Origin: Pseudomonadota bacterium
GTDB taxonomy: Bacteria > Pseudomonadota > Alphaproteobacteria > Rhodospirillales > Magnetospirillaceae
Length of the DNA stretch: 64,000 nt
Reading direction: 5' to 3'
Assembly: GCA_023458315.1 (NCBI GenBank)
Contig: JAEXAH010000030.1
Span: forward strand, 1 to 64,000
Shown here: positions 52,678 through 63,592 of the stretch, in pieces
Numbering within the stretch: the stretch's first letter is position 1
How the letters are laid out: each line of letters begins with the position of its first letter
Made by a program: the position numbers and the translations under genes
Notes under the pieces: generated by a model
What the model was told of the DNA's origin: nothing
The model's input: only the letters and a program-made list of their open reading frames with translations
Databases searched by the model: none

Positions 52678-52709
52678 GGCGGTTTCCTTTCTGGCGTCCT
52701 TTTGTTTTC

Positions 52710-54317
52710 TTACAAGGCTTCAGTCAGGCGGGTGCGCAGATGGTCCCGTTCCCGCTGGCGGCGATTGTCGTCCCAGCCCAGTTCGGCGGCCATCAGGTTG
52801 ATGACCCGGGGGGCGGCGGCCTTGGCGGCCTCCGTGTCCACCAGGGCCAGGGTCAGGCGACGGCACAGCACGTCGGCGGCGCGGACCGCCGCCTCCTCGC
52901 GCACCGTGTAGATAACTTCCGCCTCGATATAGGGGTGGTCGGCATGCAGGCGGGCGGCCAGACCCTCGGCGGCCAATGCCGCCACCTTGGGGGCGCGGTC
53001 GCCATAGGCGCGGTGCAGGTGCCCGGCGATGTCGTCGGCCAGGTTGTAGGCACGGGCCAGCGCCGGGGCGCCGTGCGGGTCGTAGCCTTCGCCGCCCAGC
53101 AGGCGCATGTCGTGGGTGCGGCACGGCCCGGCGCCCAGGCGGCCGACGGCGATGGCGCGGTCCACGGCCTCTTCGGCCATGAAGCGATAGGTGGTCCACT
53201 TGCCGCCGGAAATGGTGATCAGGCCCGAGGGATCGTCGATGATCACATGGTCGCGGGCCAATTGCGCGGTGTCCTTGGCCTTGGGATCGAACACCAGCGG
53301 GCGGATGCCGCTCCACGCCGATTTGATGTCGCTTTCGCTGACGTCCATGTTGAAGTAGCGGCGGGCGTGCGACAGCAGATAGGCGATGTCGGCCGGGGTG
53401 GGGGCGGGGTGATCGGAAATCTCCGCTTCCTCGTCGGTGGTGCCGATGATGGCGTGGCCTTGCCACGGCAGCACGAACAGTACGCGGCCGTCGTCGGTCT
53501 TGGGGATCAGCAGGCCGGTTTCCGGCGGCACGAAGCGGCGGTCCAGCATGATGTGGATGCCGGAACTGACCTTGAGGATGGCAGCAGCCCGGGGATCGTC
53601 CATGCGACGGACCGCGTCGGCGAACGGTCCGGTGGCGTTGAGCACCACACGGGCGGCGATATCCCATTCGCCGCCGCCCAGCGCGTCGCGCACGCGGGCG
53701 CCTTGGATGTGGCCATCGGTGTTTTTGTTCAGGGCGGTGACTTCCACATGGTTGGCGATCACCGCGCCCTCGCGCCGGGCGGTCATGGCCAGGGTGGCGG
53801 CCATGCGCGAATCCACGAACTGGCCGTCGTAATAAAGCACGCCGGCCTTGAGTCCCTCGGCCTTGAGCATGGGAAAGCGGCGCAGTGCCTCGGCCCGGCT
53901 GAGCAGCTTGGAATGACCGATATTCATGCCGCCGGACAGCAGGTCGTACATCTTCAGACCGGCGAAGACATAGGGCACCTGCCACCACGAATAGATGGGC
54001 GTCACCAATGGCAGGCGGTTGGTCAGGTGCGGCGCGTTGCGCAGAAAGGCGCCGCGCTCGTGCAGGGCATGGCGGACCAGGGCATACTGGTCACGGTCCA
54101 GCCGCTTGACCGCCGCCTCAAGATAGCGCACGCCGCCATGCACCAGATTGGTGCTGCGGCTGCTGGTGCCCTCGGCGAAATCGTAGCGTTCCACCAGGGC
54201 GACCGACAGGCCACGGGTGACGGCGTCCAGCGCGATGCCGCAGCCGGTGGCGCCACCGCCGATGACCAGCAGATCGAACTTGCCGTTTCGCAGGGCCTGG
54301 AGGGTGGTGTGTCGCAT
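52710..54317 (-). CDS. glpD: aerobic glycerol-3-phosphate dehydrogenase
   Basis: FAD enzyme oxidising glycerol-3-phosphate to dihydroxyacetone phosphate with electrons to quinone. FAD fold FDLLVIGGGATGCGIALDAVTRG, then EGTSSRSTNLVHGGVRYLE and the catalytic segment GIHIMLDRRFVPPETGLLI. 535 residues. Start: ATG at 54317 with AAGGA nine bases up; ATG at 54326 is an alternative. First gene of glpD-glpT, controlled from the glpR intergenic region. Confidence 0.96.
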   Translation of the reverse strand: MRHTTLQALRNGKFDLLVIGGGATGCGIALDAVTRGLSVALVERYDFAEGTSSRSTNLVHGGVRYLEAAVKRLDRDQYALVRHALHERGAFLRNAPHLTNRLPLVTPIYSWWQVPYVFAGLKMYDLLSGGMNIGHSKLLSRAEALRRFPMLKAEGLKAGVLYYDGQFVDSRMAATLAMTARREGAVIANHVEVTALNKNTDGHIQGARVRDALGGGEWDIAARVVLNATGPFADAVRRMDDPRAAAILKVSSGIHIMLDRRFVPPETGLLIPKTDDGRVLFVLPWQGHAIIGTTDEEAEISDHPAPTPADIAYLLSHARRYFNMDVSESDIKSAWSGIRPLVFDPKAKDTAQLARDHVIIDDPSGLITISGGKWTTYRFMAEEAVDRAIAVGRLGAGPCRTHDMRLLGGEGYDPHGAPALARAYNLADDIAGHLHRAYGDRAPKVAALAAEGLAARLHADHPYIEAEVIYTVREEAAVRAADVLCRRLTLALVDTEAAKAAAPRVINLMAAELGWDDNRRQRERDHLRTRLTEAL

Positions 54318-54540
54318 GATGGACATCCTTTGACCGGGCGCGCCGACGGAACCTGTCGCGTTGCGCGGTTTTGATCGTTTCTCCGTTCCCTGATGTTCTA
54401 TCACCTTTCGTTTTTGCGCGAAACGAAAATAAACGAACATTCCGCGCGGGTCTGCGCCATGCTTTTTGCAATCCGAACGCAAAACGCGCTAAAGTGGTCG
54501 CGCATATGAAAATGATGGTTGTTCGGACGGAGGCGCGGTC
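54318..54540. promoter_or_regulatory. glpD/glpR divergent regulatory region
   Basis: An AT-rich island in GC-rich DNA. TTTCGTTT (54406-54413) and AAACGAAA (54421-54428) form a perfect 8-bp inverted repeat, and AAACGAACAT follows as a further half-site. TTTCG/CGAAA half-sites of this kind are typical of DeoR-type GlpR operators. A promoter for glpR, TTGCAA (54466-54471) 18 bp TAAAGT (54490-54495), lies about 45 bp to the right. The operator is thus placed to control both directions; that is inference. Confidence 0.6.
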
Positions 54541-55347
54541 ATGCGCGAACACATCCCGGCGGTTTCCGCGGCCTCGGTGGCGGCGCTGAACCAGCGCCAG
54601 GCGCAGATTGTCGAACGGGCCAACGCCGACGGCTTCGTCAGCATCGACGCCCTGGTCGCGGCGTTCGACGTGACGCCGCAAACCATCCGCCGCGACATCA
54701 ACACCCTGTGCGATCTGGGAATCCTGCGCCGCTATCACGGCGGCGCCAGCCTTGTCACCAACACCCGCAACGTGGATTACTCGGCACGCCAGGGGCTGAT
54801 GCCCGATGAAAAGGAACGCATCGGCCGTTTGGTGGCCAGCCACATTCCCGACGGCGCCTCGCTGTTCCTCAATATCGGCACCACCACCGAGGCGGTGGCC
54901 CGGGCCTTGGTGAACCATCGCGGCCTGCGCATCATCACCAACAACCTGAACGTGGCGGTGTTGCTGCGCAATGGTCAGGACTTCGAGATCACGGTGGCGG
55001 GCGGGCGGTTGCGGCCGCACGATTTGGCGGTGGTGGGCGAGGCCACCATCGATTTCATCAGCCAGTTCAAGGTGGATTTCGGGGTGATCGGCATTTCCGG
55101 CATCGACCCCGATGGCACGCTGCTGGATTTCGATTACCGCGAGGTACGGGTGGCCCAGGCCATCGTGGACAATTCCCGCACCGTGTTCCTGGCCACCGAT
55201 CACAGCAAGTTCGGGCGTCGTGCCATGGTCAAGCTGGGACATGTCTCCATGCTGGACGGTCTGTTCATCGACCAATTGCCGCCGCAGCCCTATCTGGACG
55301 TGCTGCGCGAGTCGCAGGTGTCGGTGCACGTCGCCGGGCAAGAATAA
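54541..55347 (+). CDS. glpR: DeoR-family regulator GlpR
   Basis: Repressor of the glycerol-3-phosphate genes by synteny. 268 residues with an N-terminal winged HTH (NQRQAQIVERANADGFVSID then TPQTIRRDINTLCDLGILRRYHGGA) and a C-terminal sugar-phosphate sensor with GTTTEAVARAL and FLATDHSKFGRRAMV. GGAGG eight bases before the ATG. Divergent from glpD; the inducer is presumed to be glycerol-3-phosphate. Confidence 0.9.
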   Translation: MREHIPAVSAASVAALNQRQAQIVERANADGFVSIDALVAAFDVTPQTIRRDINTLCDLGILRRYHGGASLVTNTRNVDYSARQGLMPDEKERIGRLVASHIPDGASLFLNIGTTTEAVARALVNHRGLRIITNNLNVAVLLRNGQDFEITVAGGRLRPHDLAVVGEATIDFISQFKVDFGVIGISGIDPDGTLLDFDYREVRVAQAIVDNSRTVFLATDHSKFGRRAMVKLGHVSMLDGLFIDQLPPQPYLDVLRESQVSVHVAGQE

Positions 55348-55384
55348 AAAAGCCGGAAGAACAAGGTCTTCCGGCTTTTTCCTG
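55347..55384. terminator. bidirectional terminator between glpR and ssb
   Basis: Perfect 14-bp stem (55347-55360 with 55367-55380) with A/T tracts on both outer sides, so it can end transcription from glpR and from the converging ssb. Confidence 0.92.
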
Positions 55385-55400
55385 ATGTTTTTTTCGACGA

Positions 55401-55976
55401 TCAGAACGGGATTTCGTCGTCCAGGTCCGGCGGGGGCTCCCAGCCCGAGCCGCCACCCGAACGCTGGCCGCCACCGCCGCCGCCTTGGTTGCCGCCGCCC
55501 GAACGCTGGCCGCCGCCATAGCCGCCGCCACCACCGCCAGCGCCACCGCCGTAGCCGCCACCCTGGCCGCCACCGTAACCGCCGCCGCCGAAATCGTCGC
55601 CGCCGCCGCCCTGGCCGCCTTCGCCACGGCCGCCCAGCAGGGTCAGTTCACCCTTGAAGCGACCGATCACCACTTCGGTGGAATAGCGTTCCTGGCCCTG
55701 CTGGTCGGTCCACTTGCGGGTCTGCAACGCGCCTTCCACATAGACGCTGCTGCCCTTGCGCAGAAACCGTTCCGCCACGTCGGCCAGATTGGGATTGAAG
55801 ATGACCACGCGGTGCCACTCGGTCTTCTCCTTGCGCTCGCCGCTGCTGCGGTCCTTCCAGGTTTCGGAAGTGGCGATGGAGAGGTTGACGATCTTGGAAC
55901 CGTCCTGAGAAGTGCGCACCTCGGGGTCGCGGCCCAGATTGCCGACCAGGATAACCTTGTTTACCGACCCAGCCAT
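55401..55976 (-). CDS. ssb: single-stranded DNA-binding protein
   Basis: Binds ssDNA in replication, repair and recombination. The OB fold spans about 1-115 (SVNKVILVGNLGRDPEVR, WHRVVIFNPNLADVAERFLRKGS). A Gly-rich disordered linker of about 60 residues follows, and the protein ends in the acidic tip PPDLDDEIPF that recruits repair partners. 191 residues. The start is the ATG behind AAGGAG. Convergent with glpR. Confidence 0.97.
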   Translation of the reverse strand: MAGSVNKVILVGNLGRDPEVRTSQDGSKIVNLSIATSETWKDRSSGERKEKTEWHRVVIFNPNLADVAERFLRKGSSVYVEGALQTRKWTDQQGQERYSTEVVIGRFKGELTLLGGRGEGGQGGGGDDFGGGGYGGGQGGGYGGGAGGGGGGYGGGQRSGGGNQGGGGGGQRSGGGSGWEPPPDLDDEIPF

Positions 55977-56167
55977 TGTCCCGGCGCTCCTTGTAAGATA
56001 TCGAGCCGGGACAATAGCCCAAGCCCGAGGGCGGATCAATCGGGGCAGGAAAGGGGGCGGTGTGCCCCCGCAGTTGTCGCTACCCCCGATATCTGGTAGC
56101 GTGCGCCACCGTGGCAGACCTGCCATCCCCCAATCCTGGTTTTCCAAAGACCAACGGGAAGATTTCG

Positions 56168-58835
<2,668 letters not shown>

Positions 58836-58843
<8 letters not shown>

Positions 58844-59339
58844 ACGCGTCGGGCTGTATCCGGGGACCTTCGACCCCATCACCAACGGCCATCTGGACAT
58901 CGTCATCCGCGCCGCGCGCATGGTTGACCGTCTGATCGTCGCGGTGGCGGTGAACGCCGGCAAGGGGCCGCTGTTCACCCTGGAGGAGCGGGTCGCCCTG
59001 GTGCAGGCCGATCTGGCCGAACGGGCCAGGATCGATGGCCTCAACATCGAGGTGCGGTCGTTCAACAACCTGCTGGTGGATTTCGCCAAGCAGTGCGGCG
59101 CCCATGTCATCATCCGCGGCCTGCGGGCCGTGTCCGATTTCGAGTACGAGTTCCAGATGGCGGGCATGAACGCCCGCCTGAGCCCGGAAATCGAGACCAC
59201 CTTCCTGATGGCGTCGGAACGCTGTCAGTTCATTTCGTCGCGTTTCGTCAAGGAAATCGGCCGCCTGGGCGGCGATATCTCATCCTTCGTCAGCCCGCGC
59301 GTCCGCGCCGAGCTGGACGAAAAGTTCGAACGGCGCTGA
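58836..59339 (+). CDS. coaD: phosphopantetheine adenylyltransferase
   Basis: Fourth step of CoA synthesis, transferring AMP to 4'-phosphopantetheine. The nucleotidyltransferase motif YPGTFDPITNGHLD and the ISSRFVKEIGRLGGDIS end motif are present. 167 residues, usual. The ATG overlaps the end of gyrA by 8 bp, so expression is coupled. Confidence 0.97.
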
Positions 59340-59362
59340 GAGCGCACTCAGGGAGACTGGTG

Positions 59363-59845
59363 GTGGACCGCGAAAACACTCTCTTTCTCGATCTCAAGGA
59401 CGGCCGCGTGGTCATCGAACTGCGCCCCGATCTGGCCCCGAACCACGTGGCCCGCATCAAGGAATTGGTGCGTCAGGGCTATTACGACGGCCTGAAGTTC
59501 CATCGCGTCATCGATGGCTTCATGGCCCAGACCGGCTGCCCCGAAGGCACCGGCACCGGCGGTTCCGGCCAGAAGCTGAAGGCCGAGTTCAGCCGCGAGC
59601 GCCACGTGCGCGGCACCTGCTCCATGGCCCGCGCCGCCAGCCCGGATTCGGCCGATTCGCAGTTCTTCATCATGTTCGACGCTTCGCCGCACCTGGATGG
59701 CAAGTATTCCATCTGGGGCCAGGTGGTCGAGGGCATGGACTTCGTCGACGCCATCAAGAAGGGCAGCAGCATGGCCAACGGCGCCGTCAAGGACCCCGAC
59801 GTGATCGTGCGCATGCAGGTCGCCGCCGACGTGGCCGAGGAATAG
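59363..59845 (+). CDS. cytoplasmic cyclophilin-type peptidylprolyl isomerase
   Basis: A 160-residue cyclophilin with FHRVIDGFMAQTGCPEGTGTGG, SMARAASPDSADSQFFIMF and no signal peptide. It has the short single-domain layout of bacterial PpiB. The start taken is GTG at 59363 behind GGGAG; GTG three bases upstream is possible. It lies between coaD and a second cyclophilin, probably in one unit. Confidence 0.9.
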   Translation: MDRENTLFLDLKDGRVVIELRPDLAPNHVARIKELVRQGYYDGLKFHRVIDGFMAQTGCPEGTGTGGSGQKLKAEFSRERHVRGTCSMARAASPDSADSQFFIMFDASPHLDGKYSIWGQVVEGMDFVDAIKKGSSMANGAVKDPDVIVRMQVAADVAEE

Positions 59846-59859
59846 GAAAGGGACGGGCG

Positions 59860-60414
<555 letters not shown>

Positions 60415-60418
60415 AACA

Positions 60419-60447
60419 TTGACCAGCGGGCGCCATCTCCCTATGGT
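60419..60447 (+). promoter_or_regulatory. candidate promoter for tRNA-Lys
   Basis: TTGACC at 60419-60424, a 17-bp spacer and TATGGT at 60442-60447, between the cyclophilin stop and the tRNA. It would give a leader of about 75 nt. Confidence 0.45.
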
Positions 60448-60527
60448 GTGCGCCCACTCTGGTGGGAGCTTGCCGCTCAGTCGGTTTTCAGGCATGTGCT
60501 GAAGGCCGTTTGGCATTGCCTCTCTGT

Positions 60528-60602
60528 GATCCGGTAGCTCAGTGGTAGAGCATTCGACTTTTAATCGAATGGCCGTGGGTTCGAATCCCACCCGGATCAC
60601 CA
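60528..60602 (+). tRNA. tRNA-Lys (anticodon TTT)
   Basis: Full cloverleaf: acceptor GATCCGG/CCGGATC, D arm GCTC/GAGC, anticodon stem TTCGA/TCGAA closing CTTTTAA with TTT at 60560-60562, T arm GTGGG/CCCAC with TTCGAAT loop, discriminator A and an encoded CCA (60600-60602). 75 nt with a five-base variable loop. Confidence 0.95.
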
Positions 60603-60612
60603 CCCATCCGTA

Positions 60613-60647
60613 GAAAGGCCGCCCGATTGGGCGGCCTTTCTTCCGTT
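60613..60647 (+). terminator. tRNA-Lys terminator
   Basis: Perfect 12-bp stem (60613-60624 with 60629-60640), GATT loop, then TTCCGTT; 10 bases after the tRNA. Confidence 0.85.
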
Positions 60648-60677
60648 ATGGCATCTATTCGAGTTTCTTCGGCGGCC

Positions 60678-60881
60678 TCATCGCCGCAGGCGCAGCAATT
60701 CGCGGTCGGGGTCGCAGAATGGGGCTACGCCGTAGGACATGGCGGTCTGGCAGGTGTGGCAGGGCAGGGAACCTTCGGCGGCATCGGCGAAGCGTTCGAC
60801 GCGGCTTTCAAAGCGTAGCTGGTTCGACATTTTTTCCCAAATGTCGCAACGCATTCCAGTCTGAGGGTGGGCCGCCGTCAT
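60678..60881 (-). CDS. small Cys-pair protein
   Basis: A 67-residue protein behind a very good ribosome site (GGAGG, six bases from ATG). It carries LPCHTCQTAMSYGVAPFCDPD, a CxxC plus a third Cys, and one more Cys at position 12, which suggests a small metal-binding module. Basic C terminus LLRLRR. Function unknown, no family recognised. It is transcribed toward the tRNA terminator. Confidence 0.65.
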   Translation of the reverse strand: MTAAHPQTGMRCDIWEKMSNQLRFESRVERFADAAEGSLPCHTCQTAMSYGVAPFCDPDRELLRLRR

Positions 60882-60913
60882 TCCGGCCTCCTGTCCTTTT
60901 GGGGTGGCCGACA

Positions 60914-61052
60914 TTGAAACACACACCTGCGAACGGCATATATTCTCTGTTGAAACAGAGTGTAAATGCTGTGGCTTGCGTCACCGGATGTCCCGTTAAC
61001 TCCTTGAAAAAACGATAAGCCGCCGGGTTTCCCCGACGGCTTTCGCTTTTTC
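60914..61052 (+). ncRNA. short transcription unit with promoter-like and terminator-like ends
   Basis: TTGAAA (60914-60919), spacing of 17 to 19 and CATATA/TATATT form a promoter-like pair. CTCTGT/ACAGAG (60945-60960) is a small hairpin near the expected start, and 61019-61040 is a GC stem followed by TTTCGCTTTTT. The unit of about 100 nt holds one 13-codon frame (60966-61007, MLWLASPDVPLTP) without a ribosome site, so it is more likely a small RNA than a leader peptide. Confidence 0.35.
61019..61052 (+). terminator. terminator of the short unit
   Basis: GCCG-CGGG paired with CCCG-CGGC (61019-61040) with one mismatch, then TTTCGCTTTTT. Confidence 0.7.
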
Positions 61053-61139
61053 TTGGACTTCCTCGAACTGATGGGAAAACCATACCCCGAAAGCCGGATT
61101 GCCGCAACCCCTATGGGTAGGGGGCGCGCCGCTATGCGT

Positions 61140-61168
61140 TTGTCGCATCGGCGCATGCGTGCTTATGC
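61140..61168 (+). promoter_or_regulatory. candidate promoter of the suhB/MmgR-like sRNA
   Basis: TTGTCG (61140-61145), exactly 17 bp, TTATGC (61163-61168). The predicted start falls at the base of the first sRNA hairpin (61174). Confidence 0.5.
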
Positions 61169-61173
61169 CTTTT

Positions 61174-61285
61174 CGGCAGGCATCCTCCTGCCGTATGTTC
61201 TCCCTCGCCCAGTGCTTAGGCATTGGGCTTCTTGGACGTTTCCTCCCTAAACTTGAGCCCCGGCTTCGTGCCGGGGCTTTTTTTT
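61174..61285 (+). ncRNA. suhB/MmgR (alpha-r8)-like small RNA
   Basis: About 110 nt. Hairpin 1 is CGGCAGG/CCTGCCG (61174-61193). Hairpin 2 is a 9-bp stem GCCCAGTGC/GCATTGGGC with TTAG loop (61207-61228). Then comes the unpaired TTTCCTCCCTAAACTTGAG (61239-61257) and a 9-bp rho-independent terminator (61256-61278) with eight T. The CCTCCC motif pairs with Shine-Dalgarno sequences and TTTCCTCCCT is, to my knowledge, the hallmark of the suhB/MmgR alphaproteobacterial family. Further CTCC stretches lie in loop 1 and between the hairpins. A promoter fits upstream. Confidence 0.65.
61256..61285 (+). terminator. sRNA terminator
   Basis: 9-bp perfect stem (61256-61264 with 61270-61278), TTCGT loop, T tract 61278-61285. 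Confidence 0.92.
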
Positions 61286-61287
61286 AT

Positions 61288-61379
61288 GGTTCATCGCGGA
61301 TTTGCGGGGAAGGTTGCGCCCCAACCATTTGCGCCAAGCCCGGCCATGACGGGCACGTCCCGCAAATCCGCGATGAACC
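61288..61379. repeat. 92-bp palindromic element with 21-bp terminal inverted repeats
   Basis: Positions 61288-61308 are the exact reverse complement of 61359-61379. The 50-nt centre has its own small hairpins, e.g. GGTTG/CAACC (61312-61326) and GCCCG/CGGGC (61338-61354). No coding potential. It sits between the sRNA terminator and the 3' end of the HNH gene, and resembles MITE or REP-type elements. Confidence 0.75.
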
Positions 61380-61383
61380 TTTT

Positions 61384-61734
61384 TTATCCGCGCAGCAAGA
61401 TCAGCGCCGAGGAAACGCCGTCGTCGCCGTCCAGCAGGGCGTCGCGCTTCAGCCAGATCAGGCGCCAGATTTCCAGGACGCCGGGCGGGCGGTCGGCCTT
61501 GGCGGCGTTGCAGGCCCGGCAGGCGGCCACTTCGTTCAGCCAGAATTCCCCGCCGCCCAGGGTGCGGGGCAGGACATGGTCGATGGTGGCGGCGTCCTGA
61601 CGCTTGCGGTGGCGCGGGCGCTGCGAAAGCGGGTCCGGCATGGCGCGGCCGCAATGGAAGCACAGGCCGTTCTGGTGTGCCCACAGCGCATGGCAACGGC
61701 CACGCCGCCAGGACGAATCACGATGGTCGGTCAT
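61384..61734 (-). CDS. HNH endonuclease family protein
   Basis: A 116-residue protein with a typical HNH core: LCFHCGRAM, the candidate catalytic ATIDHVLPRTLGGGEFWLNE and ACRACNAAKADR. Two CxxC pairs would bind a structural zinc. It overlaps the start-stop of the upstream DUF454 gene by ATGA, so it is coupled to it. No phage or restriction gene is nearby; its role is unclear. Confidence 0.82.
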   Translation of the reverse strand: MTDHRDSSWRRGRCHALWAHQNGLCFHCGRAMPDPLSQRPRHRKRQDAATIDHVLPRTLGGGEFWLNEVAACRACNAAKADRPPGVLEIWRLIWLKRDALLDGDDGVSSALILLRG

Positions 61735-62129
61735 TGCGTCTTCGGTCGGCTGGGTTTGCTGAGTATGTACCAGGCGCCATAGGCCATCACCGCCGCCATG
61801 ATGGCCAGGGCGTACCACGGCGCCGCCGAATGGAACACCGCCCAGGTCAGCGACAGGGCCATGGTGGTCACGGCGATGATCTTGGCCCGGACCGGGATCA
61901 CCCGGTCCCGTTCCCAGTCGCGCACATAGCGGCCCAGCCAGGGATGCTCCAGCAGCCAGCGATGAAAACGCGGCGACGAGCGCGAGAACGCCCACAGCGC
62001 CACCAGCAGGAACGGCGTGGTCGGCAATACCGGCAGGGCCACCCCCAATGCGCCCAAACCGACGCACAGCCAGCCGAGGGCCGCCAGCAGGCGATGGCGA
62101 AGGGAGAAGGGGCGTTGCGGAGTGCACAT
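61731..62129 (-). CDS. DUF454 (YbaN-like) membrane protein
   Basis: A 132-residue inner-membrane protein with about four hydrophobic helices. ALGVALPVLPTTPFLLVALWAFSRSSPRFHRWLLEHPWLG-type sequence (seen in parts: PVLPTTPFLLVALWAFSRSS, HRWLLEHPWLGRYVRDWE) is the family signature. Function unknown. The stop overlaps the HNH start. It diverges from the gene at 62256. Confidence 0.9.
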   Translation of the reverse strand: MCTPQRPFSLRHRLLAALGWLCVGLGALGVALPVLPTTPFLLVALWAFSRSSPRFHRWLLEHPWLGRYVRDWERDRVIPVRAKIIAVTTMALSLTWAVFHSAAPWYALAIMAAVMAYGAWYILSKPSRPKTQ

Positions 62130-62255
62130 GGCCCGAGCCTAGCCGGGTGGAGGCGGGGTTGGCAATGTCCGGCGGCGATTTCGGCAATCGTTTCGGGGAC
62201 TTGACAAAAAAATTCCGAGGGCTGACTGTCAACCGCGCTATTGACGAGGGGCGGG

Positions 62256-63209
62256 ATGAACCTGCTGGACTTGATGGAATCGGGAGAGGTCCTGCGCGAA
62301 AAGGCGCTGGACCGGCTGGAAGGCATCCTGGTCCAGTACGCCTCGGAGAACGAGGACGTGCAGGACGAGGCCCTGGCCCGTGCCATCACCCTGTGCGGCA
62401 AGCAATGGGGCAGCTACAAGGCGGGGCTGGAAGAACTGGCCCGGCGCAAGGAAACCCAAGCCGCCGACGACCCGCTGGCCGCCGAAATGGAAGCGTTGCG
62501 CCTGCGGGAAGAGGCCGACGACCCCGGCGCCATGATCCGCGCCGCCCGGACCCGCCGCGCGCTGGCCGGGCGCATGGGCGCGGAAAAGGCGGCGGTGATC
62601 GCCCGCTACGGATCGCTTGAGGCCGCCACCAGCCCCAGCCCCATCGAAACCATGTTCGTGGCCGCCACGGCTCATCTCGCGGACGAAACGATGGCCGACG
62701 AGGAGCCCGACCCCTGGGGGCCGCTGGCCGGATGGTCGGTGCCGTGGCACGACATTCCGCCCGCGCTGGCCGATGCGGTCAGTGCCGCCTGTCCGTTGCC
62801 GCTTTCGGTCAGCGACGCCCGTGCCGAGGCCCTGACCTGGGAACAGCGGCGGCGCGAGCGGGAAATTCTGGCCGAAGGGCCGGGCAAGGCGTCGCTGCCC
62901 ACCGCCTGCGCCGCCCGCCACAAACTGGTGGAGGATGCCTGGCGCCGCGACCTGCCGGTGCGCAACCCGGCCGAGTTCGAGGCGCGCCTGGATTATTGGG
63001 CGTCACGGGGCGGCGACGACGGCGTCGGCTATGGCATCCTGTTGCTGGATTGGCGCCGTTTGGGCGGTTTGGCGCAACCGGCCGTGGCGGTGGAAAACAC
63101 CAAGGAAAAAGCCCGCCGCCTGCGAACCGAGCATCCCGACTGGTCGCTGGCCCGTATCGGCAAGGAATTGGGCATTTCCCGTCAGGCGGTGCACAAGCAC
63201 CTGAAATAG
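62256..63209 (+). CDS. uncharacterised protein with C-terminal HTH-like segment
   Basis: A 317-residue soluble protein I do not recognise. Its N-terminal 130 residues are charged and helical (MNLLDLMESGEVLREKALDR). The middle has a Pro/Trp-rich stretch (PDPWGPLAGWSVPWHDIPP). The last 25 residues, LARIGKELGISRQAVHKHLK, look like a helix-turn-helix of the kind found in replication or phage regulators. GAGGGG precedes the ATG. A TTGACA/TGTCAA dyad (62201-62206 with 62227-62232) lies just upstream. Not obviously linked to its neighbours. Confidence 0.6.
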   Translation: MNLLDLMESGEVLREKALDRLEGILVQYASENEDVQDEALARAITLCGKQWGSYKAGLEELARRKETQAADDPLAAEMEALRLREEADDPGAMIRAARTRRALAGRMGAEKAAVIARYGSLEAATSPSPIETMFVAATAHLADETMADEEPDPWGPLAGWSVPWHDIPPALADAVSAACPLPLSVSDARAEALTWEQRRREREILAEGPGKASLPTACAARHKLVEDAWRRDLPVRNPAEFEARLDYWASRGGDDGVGYGILLLDWRRLGGLAQPAVAVENTKEKARRLRTEHPDWSLARIGKELGISRQAVHKHLK

Positions 63210-63321
63210 ATCTTAAGGCATAGACCTTATCCCTTTGACGGTCATCACAGACTCCTTTGCGCTCTGTCCACCATGGCGGCGGCCGGTTAAATTTGCCGTT
63301 GCAAGGATAGGGGACGACGCC

Positions 63322-63513
63322 ATGGATACCTGCCATCTCTGCGGCCAGCCCTTGCCGCATCATGAAGATCAATGCCGGGCGCATCAGGATTTGGCGCTGT
63401 TCATCCGGGTCTACCAGCGGCTGCGGGCCGAGGACCGCAACCACGTGCTGCAAGACAAGCTGGCCCGCCATCTGGCCCGCCACGGCCGCATGGACGACGA
63501 ACGGGCGGCCTGA
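63322..63513 (+). CDS. small CxxC-motif protein
   Basis: A 63-residue protein opening MDTCHLCGQPLPHHEDQCRAH, with CxxC plus a third Cys and several His, a probable zinc knuckle. The rest is helical and basic. AGGGGA lies upstream. Function unknown; no domain recognised. A 110-base spacer separates it from the previous gene. Confidence 0.6.
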   Translation: MDTCHLCGQPLPHHEDQCRAHQDLALFIRVYQRLRAEDRNHVLQDKLARHLARHGRMDDERAA

Positions 63514-63592
63514 GGGCACGGCCGCTGGTGTTTGACTTGGCGGCATGGCCGCCGGTGTTTATTGTGGGGCGTCCTCAACCCGGGAGAAGCCC

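Noticed and set aside
55440..55640. Low-complexity GCC/CCG repeats
   Set aside because: They encode the Gly-rich linker of SSB and are not an independent repeat.
60966..61007. 13-codon frame as leader peptide
   Set aside because: No ribosome site and no downstream gene to attenuate; kept only as part of the possible small RNA.
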